Shown here: piece by piece, positions 1 through 5,408 of the stretch
Position numbering within the stretch: the stretch's first letter is position 1
Layout of the letters: each line of letters starts with the position of its first letter
Origin: Acidobacteriota bacterium
GTDB lineage: Bacteria > Acidobacteriota > Vicinamibacteria > Vicinamibacterales > UBA2999
Length of the DNA: 5,408 bases
NCBI GenBank assembly: GCA_013140955.1
Contig: JABFRY010000350.1
Span: forward strand, 1 to 5,408
Reading direction: 5' to 3'
The notes under the pieces: generated by a model
Told to the model about the DNA's origin: nothing
The model's input: the letters and a program-made list of their open reading frames with translations, nothing else
The model's database searches: none
Program-made: the position numbers and the translations under genes

Positions 1-230
1 TCGCGATGGTCCACGATGCCGTTCATCATCGGGGCCACCGCGCCCATGGCGGCGTTGGCGGCAATGGCGGCATCCACCGCGTGGCCCCCCCGCGCCAGCA
101 CGGAGGCGCCGGCCTGCGAGGCGAGCGGGTGTTCGGTGGCGACGATGCCGCCTCGGGAGAGCACCACCGACCGGCCCTGCGACCGGTCGATGGCCGTGCG
201 CACGTAGTCGGCGGTGGCCCTAGCCGACAT
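1..230 (-). CDS. Gamma-glutamyltransferase family protein, N-terminal fragment (runs off left edge)
   Basis: The 76 visible residues match the start of the gamma-glutamyltranspeptidase (Ntn-hydrolase) family. The order GIVATEHPLASQAG (about residues 29-42), VLARGGHAVDAAIAANA (44-60) and APMMNGI (65-71) parallels the usual G-M-V-A-T-x-x-P-L-A-x-Q-A-G, R-G-G-N-A-V-D-A-A and P-M-x-x-G-I-G-G-D blocks. Family members cleave or transfer the gamma-glutamyl group of glutathione or related amides; the self-cleaving catalytic threonine lies beyond the window. The ATG at 228-230 is chosen because an in-frame TGA at 246-248 rules out a longer start. Only a weak purine-rich GACGGGGG precedes it. No signal peptide is visible, so the product looks cytosolic, unlike classical periplasmic Ggt and more like YwrD-type members. 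Two conserved places differ: GGH replaces GGN, and the expected GGD after MMNGI reads VDH. It could therefore be a divergent paralogue or a damaged copy. It lies 144 nt downstream of the transporter gene on the same strand. Confidence 0.8.
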   Translation of the reverse strand, partial: MSARATADYVRTAIDRSQGRSVVLSRGGIVATEHPLASQAGASVLARGGHAVDAAIAANAAMGAVAPMMNGIVDHR

Positions 231-273
231 GGTCGCCCCCGTCTGTCAGTACCGACCGGCGTGAGGCGAGGAG

Positions 274-301
274 CCTCCCCCCGACCGCGGTCGGGGGGAG
301 G
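274..301 (-). terminator. Perfect 28-bp GC-rich palindrome, possible terminator or dispersed repeat
   Basis: Positions 274-287 are the exact reverse complement of 288-301. Each arm has a run of six C or G (277-282 and 293-298) followed by GACCG or its complement. In RNA this would form a very stable hairpin, although with no spacer the loop must open a few central pairs. It sits 73 nt past the stop of the transporter gene and 44 nt before the gamma-glutamyltransferase start. There is no U-tract after it on either strand, so it is not a textbook intrinsic terminator. It could also be one copy of a genome-wide palindromic repeat. An overlapping alternative stem pairs GAGGC (263-267) with GCCTC (273-277). 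Confidence 0.4.
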
Positions 302-314
302 GGAGGGCTGGATG

Positions 315-335
315 CGGCGGCCGTCCTGGCCGCCG
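315..335 (-). terminator. GC-rich hairpin 40 nt downstream of the transporter gene
   Basis: CGGCGGCC at 315-322 pairs perfectly with GGCCGCCG at 328-335 around the 5-nt loop GTCCT. This gives an 8-bp all-GC stem with a loop of good size. Because it follows the transporter stop codon by about 40 nt on the minus strand, a role in 3'-end formation or in protecting the transcript end is plausible. No U-rich tail follows, so termination is an inference from position and stability only. Confidence 0.4.
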
Positions 336-374
336 TGTGCGCGCCGTCGAGGCCAGGGTGCTCCATGCGGCGTC

Positions 375-3281
375 CTAGAACGCCAGCCGGAAGCCCACCT
401 GCCCGGTGCGCGGCACGTAGGCGTTGCCCGACGACGCCACAGGCTGTCCGAAGACCGCCGAGTCGAGCTGCGTCTGGTAGTTGCCGTAGTTCTTGCGGTT
501 GAAGACGTTGAACACCTCGGCGAGCAGCGTCACCTCCACGCTCGACGAGAACCGCACGATCTTCGAGACCCGCATGTCCAGCTTGTGGAGCGGCAGGCCG
601 CGCAGCGCGTTGCGGGGCCACTCCGCACCGGTCGCGATGACCGCCGGGCCCTCCCATCGGCTCAGGACGGCCGCGGGGATGGTGATGGGCGCGCCCGTGT
701 TGAGGCGGTTCGTGCCGGGCTTGTTGAACGGACGACCCGTGCGCGTCGCGTTGTAGTAGGCGCCCGACCCGTAGAAGAACGACGCGCCCAGCGTGATCTG
801 GCCCGGCAGGTTGACGATGCCGTTCGCGCGGAACGTGTCGCGCTGGAAGTCCGTGGAGCGCGACCATTCGTCCTCGAGGTCGAACTGGTTGTTCGCCTGG
901 ATGCCGAAGCCGGTCGTGTTGTCGTTGCGCCGGAGCGTGCGCGTATAGGTGACGCCGCCCTGGAAGTTGTTCCGGAACCGGCGCGTGAACGAGGTGGCCA
1001 GCAGGAGTGCCTCGCTCTTGCCCTTGCTCTCCATCCACTGGATCTCGCCCCACTCGGGGTTCGGCCGGCCGGCGCGTGCCGGGTCGAGGTTGTAGCCGGT
1101 CACCGGGTCGAAGAACAGGTTGGGGTCGCGGCCCCACACCTGATTGCGCTCGCTCAGGTGCGTCAGGTCCACGTCGAAGCCCATCACCGCACCCAGCTGC
1201 TTCTGGAAGCCGATGGAGCTCTGCAGGCTGTAGGGCATCACGTAGTCGTCCGCGATGATGCGCGCCGTCTGCACGGGCGCGGGCACGCGACCCGTGAGGT
1301 AGTCCTCGGCGGTCACGCCGCGGGTCGGGTTCTCGATGAAGCCCGGCCCGTCGGGCAGGAACGTGGCGGCCACCGCACGGTTGTAGAACTGGTGGCTGTA
1401 GGTGACGTTGGACACCGGCGTGGCGTAGTAGATGCCGCTGCCCCCGCGGATCACCAGGTCGCCCGTGCCGCCGACGTTGTAGGCGAAGCCCACGCGCGGC
1501 GCCACGTTGTTCAGGTCGCGGATGCCGGTCTTGTAGCCGAAGTCCCTCGACTCGACGCCGTTGTCGATGAGGATCACGTTGTCGGTGACGAAGGGCGGGT
1601 TGGTGGCGCCCCAGTCCGCGTCGTAGCGCACGCCGACGTTCACCGACAGGGTGTCGCTGACGCGCCAGTTGTCACCGAACCAGAGGGCGAGCGTGGGTCG
1701 CGGCGTGTCCACCAGGTAGTCGGGGTGGAAGTTGATGTCGAAGCGCTGCAGGTTGGCTTCGAGGCCGCTGAGATCCCACTGCGACGGATCGTCCCAGGCA
1801 TCGGCCGGGAAGCGCCGTTCGAGTTCCGCGTCCGACGGGCGCGTGGCGAAGACGTAGGTGCCGCGCCGGTTCAGCGACCAGTTCTTCGTGTCCTTCACCC
1901 GCAGGAACTCCGCGCCGAACTTCATCTCGTGCCGGTCGGTGTTCCACGTCAGGTCGCCCCGCGAACTCAGCGTGTCCTGCCACGTGTAGTTGGGGTAGTT
2001 GCGCTGCCCGCCGAGCGTCAGGCCGGGAAACGAGATCTGCGGCACGAAGAACGGCGTCTGGTAGAACTGCACGTCGTTCGACGGAATCGCGTCGTTGAAC
2101 CACGAGAAGCCGTTGTAGCCCCCGTGCACCTGCAGCATCAGGTTCGAGCTGATGACGTGCGTCCACGTGCCGAACACGTTGGTCGAGCGCTGCGTGAGCT
2201 GCTCGGCCGTGGACGGATGGGCCGTGCCGCTCGAGATGTCGAACGGGTTGTTGAAGTCCCACCGCTGGCCCCGGACCGTGAACGTGTCGGTCGGCGAGTG
2301 CTGGTAGTCCACCCGTCCGAGGTAGTTCTTGTTCACGGACTTCGTCTCGAAGCGGAACGTCTGGTTCGGCAGGCGCGTGGGCTGGAGGAACGCCGTGCTC
2401 GGCTCGCGCTCGTACTCGTAGGACGCGAAGAAGTGGGCCTTGTCCCGGGCGATCGGGCCTCCCACGGTGAAGCCGGCCTGCTGGTTCTGGAAGGGCAGCA
2501 CTTCGCCCGCCACCGGGTCCGGGGCATTGAACTTGTCGGAGCGGAAGAAGCCGTAGGTGACCGCGCGCAGGTCGTTGGTGCCTGCGCGGGAGACCGCCTG
2601 CACCTGCATGCCGGTGGAGCGGCCCTGCGTGATGTCGAACATGTTGGTGACGATCTGGAACTCGGCGATCGCCTCACGACTCACCTTCGGCTGGCCGAAC
2701 CCCGAGCCGGCCACGCGCTGCGTGATCTGCTGCCCGTCCAGGTTCAGCTGAAACTGACCGTCGGAGGCGCCTGGCGTGTTGGTGACGTTGTTGGCCGTCA
2801 CGCCCTTCACCATGAGGGACAGCTCCTGCCAGTTGCGGCCCTGGAGCGGAAGTTCGGCCATCTGCCGGCGGTCGATGTTGCCCGCCACCTGCGAGGACGT
2901 CACGTCCACGAGCGGCGTCTCGCCGGTCACGGTCACCGTTTCCTCGAGCGTCGCCAGCTTCATCGACATGGGCGCGAGTCGTGCGTTGGCGCCGACGAGC
3001 AGTTCGAGGCTCGGCACTTCGGTCGTCGCGAAGCCCGGCATCTCCACGCGCAGCAGGTACTGGCCTGGCGGGAGGTTGTCGAGGCGGAAGCGGCCGTCCT
3101 CGGTCGTGACGGTCAGCGACTGGAAGCCGGTGTTTGCCTCCGTGGCGGTCACGGTCGCGCCAGGGAGCGCTCCTGCCGACTCGTCGACGATGGACCCCTG
3201 GACCGACGCGTTCTGCTGGGCGGCGGCGTGGGCAGGGATCAGGAGTGCGAACGCGAACAACCAACACAGATAGCGGCGCAT
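375..3281 (-). CDS. TonB-dependent receptor, Oar-like, with N-terminal carboxypeptidase-regulatory-like domain
   Basis: This 968-residue protein should sit in the outer membrane and import a ligand using energy from TonB-ExbB-ExbD. Residues 1-21 form a signal peptide: MRRYLCW, a hydrophobic core, then AHAAAQ as the cleavage area. Residues 25-110 are a carboxypeptidase-regulatory-like beta-sandwich (GSIVDESAGALPGATVTAT, then DGRFRLDNLPPGQYLLRVE). ETVTVTG at 114-120 resembles a TonB box. The plug follows at about 120-235, with LPLQGRNWQEL (144-154), LDGQQI (181-186) and IAEFQIVTNMFDITQGRSTG (205-224). The remainder, opening with FTVGGPIARDKAHFFASYEY (271-290), is the beta-barrel. It ends in FRLAF, with the terminal Phe typical of outer-membrane barrels. 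The start is fixed by an exact AAGGAGGT six nucleotides upstream; the stop is TAG. The length is at the short end for Oar-like proteins, which often exceed 1000 residues. The ligand cannot be told from sequence; this family is massively expanded in Acidobacteriota. The gene is divergent from the cytochrome gene, so shared regulation is possible. No frameshift or internal stop is seen. Confidence 0.95.
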   Translation of the reverse strand: MRRYLCWLFAFALLIPAHAAAQQNASVQGSIVDESAGALPGATVTATEANTGFQSLTVTTEDGRFRLDNLPPGQYLLRVEMPGFATTEVPSLELLVGANARLAPMSMKLATLEETVTVTGETPLVDVTSSQVAGNIDRRQMAELPLQGRNWQELSLMVKGVTANNVTNTPGASDGQFQLNLDGQQITQRVAGSGFGQPKVSREAIAEFQIVTNMFDITQGRSTGMQVQAVSRAGTNDLRAVTYGFFRSDKFNAPDPVAGEVLPFQNQQAGFTVGGPIARDKAHFFASYEYEREPSTAFLQPTRLPNQTFRFETKSVNKNYLGRVDYQHSPTDTFTVRGQRWDFNNPFDISSGTAHPSTAEQLTQRSTNVFGTWTHVISSNLMLQVHGGYNGFSWFNDAIPSNDVQFYQTPFFVPQISFPGLTLGGQRNYPNYTWQDTLSSRGDLTWNTDRHEMKFGAEFLRVKDTKNWSLNRRGTYVFATRPSDAELERRFPADAWDDPSQWDLSGLEANLQRFDINFHPDYLVDTPRPTLALWFGDNWRVSDTLSVNVGVRYDADWGATNPPFVTDNVILIDNGVESRDFGYKTGIRDLNNVAPRVGFAYNVGGTGDLVIRGGSGIYYATPVSNVTYSHQFYNRAVAATFLPDGPGFIENPTRGVTAEDYLTGRVPAPVQTARIIADDYVMPYSLQSSIGFQKQLGAVMGFDVDLTHLSERNQVWGRDPNLFFDPVTGYNLDPARAGRPNPEWGEIQWMESKGKSEALLLATSFTRRFRNNFQGGVTYTRTLRRNDNTTGFGIQANNQFDLEDEWSRSTDFQRDTFRANGIVNLPGQITLGASFFYGSGAYYNATRTGRPFNKPGTNRLNTGAPITIPAAVLSRWEGPAVIATGAEWPRNALRGLPLHKLDMRVSKIVRFSSSVEVTLLAEVFNVFNRKNYGNYQTQLDSAVFGQPVASSGNAYVPRTGQVGFRLAF

Positions 3282-3287
3282 GTAGCG

Positions 3288-3295
3288 ACCTCCTT
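3288..3295 (-). promoter_or_regulatory. Ribosome binding site of the TonB-dependent receptor
   Basis: On the minus strand this reads AAGGAGGT, a perfect match to the anti-Shine-Dalgarno end of 16S rRNA, with a 6-nt spacer (CGCTAC) to the ATG at 3279-3281. Such a full-length match is stronger than the other two start regions in the window. It decides the start codon and suggests efficient translation. Confidence 0.9.
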
Positions 3296-3739
3296 ACGAA
3301 GTGGCCGACGAGGGAACGTGCACGGTCGTGATGTGGAGCGACGCCGTGTCCGGCACTGTGCGTGGTGCCGCAGTGCGTCACGCGGTGTTGCGCGTGCGTG
3401 CCGACCACTTGTGCAAGCGACGAGCCACTACGTGCGCCCTACGCATGGACCGGTGTTTTGCTGAGCGATTGCGCATGGACGCCTTCACGAGGCCGCGCGC
3501 TCGTCGATCGCCCGCAGCCGGAGAGCTACAGGCGTGGGGTGATACGCCGTTCGGATGAACTCAAATGTTCGTCATCGCGTGTACCTGCGGACCTACGACC
3601 GCGCCATGACATCTCTATGCGGGTGACGCGCGTGTGCCGCAGGGCGTGCACGACATCGCTGCAAGAGTCGCGACAGGCGACAGACATTTCAGTTCCTCCG
3701 ATGCCTGGGACCGCGCACGACCCCCGACCCGGCATGTGC

Positions 3740-3755
3740 GCGCAAGCGATTGCGC
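3740..3755. promoter_or_regulatory. LacI/GalR-family-like operator
   Basis: GCGCAAGCGATTGCGC is a 16-bp palindrome in which seven of eight positions pair, centred on CG. The arrangement GCAA-N-CG-N-TTGC matches the general form of LacI/GalR/PurR-family operators, where the central CpG is read by the hinge helix. It lies about 140 nt upstream of the cytochrome start and about 460 nt from the transporter start, so it is better placed to control the cytochrome gene. Half-site-like pieces occur at 3413-3420 (GCAAGCGA) and 3465-3474 (GCGATTGCGC). No regulator gene is in the window; the call rests on pattern alone. Confidence 0.4.
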
Positions 3756-3796
3756 CGGTGGGAGTTGCAGGCGAGTCGTGCACGAATGTCGAACCC

Positions 3797-3809
3797 CTCC
3801 AGCCTGGAG
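3797..3809. repeat. Short perfect inverted repeat CTCCAG-C-CTGGAG
   Basis: Two 6-nt arms flank a single central base, 87 nt upstream of the cytochrome start codon. The spacing and symmetry suit a dimeric regulator binding near a promoter, and the AT-richer CGATATT at 3811-3817 follows at once and could be part of a -10 region. A 1-nt loop makes an RNA hairpin with all six pairs unlikely. Chance occurrence in GC-rich DNA is also possible. Confidence 0.25.
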
Positions 3810-3887
3810 TCGATATTGCTCTTTCCACGGCGGGCCCTTGTGCGACCGGTGTGTCGCGGGGGCGCGTTGGCTCGATGGACTGCAGTC

Positions 3888-3893
3888 GGAGGG
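3888..3893 (+). promoter_or_regulatory. Ribosome binding site of the cytochrome gene
   Basis: GGAGGG precedes the ATG at 3897-3899 by only 3 nt (4 nt if GGAGG is counted), which is shorter than the usual 5-9 nt. It still supports this ATG, because the downstream reading begins at once with a basic N-terminus and a hydrophobic segment. Tight spacing may lower translation efficiency. Confidence 0.65.
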
Positions 3894-3896
3894 TTC

Positions 3897-5408
3897 ATGA
3901 AGGGACACGGGATTCGACAGGGTCGCTGGGTGTGGCTGGGTCTGCTCGGGTGGCTCGTGCTGGCCTCGGTAGCGGTCCGCTCGGCGTCTGACGGCGGGTT
4001 CACCGCGATACCCGCCCTGACGCCGCACGCTGCGCACAGCACGGACGAGGCGACTGCCGCGACACCGGTGCAGACGCAGGCGCATGCGTGGGCACAGAGC
4101 GCCTCGCCGGCTGCGCAGACACGTGCGTCGGCAACGGCGGAGACGCCGTCGAAGGCGTTCGTGGACACGTACTGCGTCACCTGCCACAACCAGCGCATGG
4201 AAGCCGGCGGCCTCGCGCTTGACGGGCTCGACGTCGCCGATGTCGGTGCGCACGCCGACGAGTGGGAGAAGGCCGTCGTGAAGCTGCGCGCGGGCCTGAT
4301 GCCGCCGGCCGGCGCCAGGCGTCCGGATGCGCAGGTCATGGAAGGCTTCACCGCGTCGCTCGAGGCGGCACTCGACGCCGCCGCTGCCGAGCGACCAGAC
4401 CCCGGCCGCACCGAACCGTTCCACCGGCTGAATCGCGCCGAGTACCAGAACGCGGTGCGCGACCTGCTGGCCCTCGACGTGGACGCCACCGACTGGCTGC
4501 CCACCGACGAGATCAGCTACGGCTTCGACAACATCGCCGGCGTCCTCAAGCTGTCGCCGCTGCTGACCGAGCGCTATCTCAACGCCGCGCAGAAGGTGGC
4601 GCGTCTGGCGCTCGGGACGCCCGCGCCTCCCGGCGGCGAGCACTACCGGGTGCCGGACCAGCTCGATCAGGACGTGCGCCTCGAGGGCATGCCGGTCGGC
4701 ACACGGGGCGGCATCCTCGTGCAGTACGTCGCGCCGCGGGACGGCGAGTACGTCATCAAGGCCCGCATCGGGCGTGGCATCGACTACGACATTCCCCACT
4801 ACCTCGGCGAGCAGGTCCTCGAGATCAGCGTGGACGGCGAGCGCGTCGAGGTGTTCACGCTGCCAGCCACGCCGGGGTCGGACCTCAATCTCGAGCGGCA
4901 GGTGTCGCAGGGCCGGCCGCAGCGCATCGACCGCGCAGAGCAGGCGCCGCGCAACGTGGACGACAACTGGGAAGTGCGGGTTCCGCTGCAGGCCGGCGTG
5001 CGCGAGATCCGCGCGACGTTCCTGATGAAGACCGCCGCGGTGTCCGAGGGCTTCCGCAAGCCCTTCCTGAAGCCGTACATCGGCCGTGGCACCGACGACG
5101 AGCGGGAGACTCGGGAAGGCGCGGCGCTGCGCGAGCTGGAGGTGCTGGGGCCGCTCAACGCGGGCGGGGCCGAGTCGTCGCCGAGCTACCAGCGGGTCTT
5201 CACGTGCCGTCCGGCGCAGGCCGCGGAGGAGACCAGCTGCGCGCGGCAGATCCTCGGCACCCTGGCGCGCCGCGCCTACCGGCGCCCGGCGACCGAGCCC
5301 GACATCGATACGCTCATGGCGTTCTACGAGGAATGCCGGTCGGGCGGCACGTTCGACATGGGCATCGAGCTCGCCCTCCAGCGGATTCTCGTGAGCCCGT
5401 CGTTCCTG
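3897..5408 (+). CDS. c-type cytochrome with DUF1587 and DUF1595 domains (DUF1592-family protein), N-terminal 504 residues, open at right edge
   Basis: This is a planctomycete/acidobacterial-type haem protein exported to the periplasm or anchored in the inner membrane. A basic start (MKGHGIRQGR) and a hydrophobic segment at about 11-27 act as signal peptide or anchor. An Ala/Thr/Gln-rich low-complexity linker covers about 31-85. One cytochrome c domain follows, with CVTCH at 93-97 for covalent haem and LMPPAGARRPD (134-144) supplying the likely axial Met135. DUF1587 (PSD3) runs from about 176 to 240 and starts HRLNRAEYQNAVRDLLALDV. Residues about 247-420 look like an all-beta, carbohydrate-binding-like insert (DGEYVIKARI, LEISVDGERVEVF, WEVRVPLQAGVREIRATF). 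The start of DUF1595 (PSD5) spans about 448-504 (CARQILGTLARRAYRRP). Cys437 and Cys448 could form a disulfide. The usual order would continue with DUF1592, DUF1588 and DUF1585 beyond the window, often followed by a DUF1552 gene. The family's reaction is not established; electron transfer linked to oxidation of an organic substrate is inference. No internal stop is present. Confidence 0.93.
   Translation, partial: MKGHGIRQGRWVWLGLLGWLVLASVAVRSASDGGFTAIPALTPHAAHSTDEATAATPVQTQAHAWAQSASPAAQTRASATAETPSKAFVDTYCVTCHNQRMEAGGLALDGLDVADVGAHADEWEKAVVKLRAGLMPPAGARRPDAQVMEGFTASLEAALDAAAAERPDPGRTEPFHRLNRAEYQNAVRDLLALDVDATDWLPTDEISYGFDNIAGVLKLSPLLTERYLNAAQKVARLALGTPAPPGGEHYRVPDQLDQDVRLEGMPVGTRGGILVQYVAPRDGEYVIKARIGRGIDYDIPHYLGEQVLEISVDGERVEVFTLPATPGSDLNLERQVSQGRPQRIDRAEQAPRNVDDNWEVRVPLQAGVREIRATFLMKTAAVSEGFRKPFLKPYIGRGTDDERETREGAALRELEVLGPLNAGGAESSPSYQRVFTCRPAQAAEETSCARQILGTLARRAYRRPATEPDIDTLMAFYEECRSGGTFDMGIELALQRILVSPSFL

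Larger units (their letters stand above)
3296..3887. other. Long divergent intergenic region, no convincing gene
   Basis: Together with the two ribosome binding sites this separates the two divergent genes by 615 nt, which is long for a bacterial promoter region. I found no convincing sigma-70-type -35/-10 pair or sigma-54 -24/-12 pair on either strand. Notable items are the octamer palindrome CGTGCACG at 3317-3324, 3645-3652 and 3777-3784; a direct repeat CGCATGGAC at 3442-3450 and 3472-3480; GCGATTGCGC at both 3465-3474 and 3746-3755; a LacI-like palindrome at 3740-3755; and a small palindrome at 3797-3809. Open frames here lack family-like sequence. The best small candidate is a 53-codon minus-strand frame (3526..3687) behind a GGAGG. 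A small RNA, a long 5' leader or a decayed gene cannot be excluded. Confidence 0.6.

Noticed and set aside
220..1137. A 305-codon minus-strand frame overlapping the 3' part of the transporter gene
   Set aside because: It is shifted relative to the transporter frame, has Arg/Pro/Ala-rich composition typical of out-of-frame reading, and overlaps the correct C-terminus ending in FRLAF.
3411..3416. TTGCAC on the minus strand as a -35 box for the transporter
   Set aside because: No TATAAT-like hexamer lies 16-18 nt downstream, so the match is probably accidental.
6..3464. A stop-free plus-strand frame of 1152 codons running antisense to the transporter and transferase genes
   Set aside because: It is in codon register with both minus-strand genes, so its stops would need TTA, CTA or TCA codons in them, which GC-biased genes avoid. 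Its translation is Arg/Val/His-rich with no recognisable domain, while the minus strand encodes clear families, a signal peptide and a perfect ribosome binding site.
3301..3991. Plus-strand open frames in the intergenic region (for example 3301..3558 and 3362..3991)
   Set aside because: They lack ribosome binding sites and family resemblance, and the longer one runs out of frame into the cytochrome gene. They look like chance frames in GC-rich DNA.
3615..4799. A 394-codon minus-strand frame overlapping the cytochrome gene
   Set aside because: It is also in register with the plus-strand cytochrome gene and shows no family features; the plus strand has CXXCH, the DUF1587 block and the DUF1595 start.

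Overview
The window is a high-GC stretch of bacterial DNA with two nearly complete or long genes and one gene fragment at the left edge. The gene content suggests a member of the Acidobacteriota, possibly the Vicinamibacteria. That guess rests on three things: an Oar-like TonB-dependent transporter with an N-terminal carboxypeptidase-regulatory-like domain, a 'planctomycete-type' cytochrome c/DUF1587/DUF1595 protein, and strong GC bias at third codon positions. Both large families are heavily expanded in Acidobacteriota. Planctomycetota, Verrucomicrobiota and related phyla also carry the second family, so the assignment is an inference only.

Layout from left to right. 1..230 (minus strand) holds the first 76 codons of a gamma-glutamyltransferase-family protein that runs off the left edge. 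231..374 is a non-coding gap with two very GC-rich inverted repeats, one of them a perfect 28-bp palindrome; these may end transcription of the transporter gene. 375..3281 (minus strand) is a complete 968-residue TonB-dependent outer-membrane protein with a signal peptide and an exact AAGGAGGT ribosome binding site. 3282..3896 is a 615-nt divergent intergenic region with no convincing gene. It contains a LacI-family-like operator palindrome, a second short palindrome and three copies of the 8-mer CGTGCACG. 3897..5408 (plus strand) is the first 504 residues of a membrane-anchored or secreted c-type cytochrome of the DUF1587/DUF1595/DUF1592 family. It is open to the right edge.

How the genes may work together: the transporter and the haem protein are transcribed divergently from one long shared control region, so co-regulation is plausible. 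An outer-membrane importer beside a periplasmic haem-containing protein would fit uptake plus redox processing of an organic substrate. Nothing in the sequence names that substrate, and the DUF1587/1592 family has no firmly established reaction that I know of. The gamma-glutamyltransferase fragment lies downstream of the transporter in the same direction, with hairpins between them, so it may or may not share its transcript. I see no mobile element, CRISPR array, tRNA or rRNA. No strongly novel system is evident; the best leads are the regulatory architecture of the divergent region and the altered conserved residues in the gamma-glutamyltransferase fragment.
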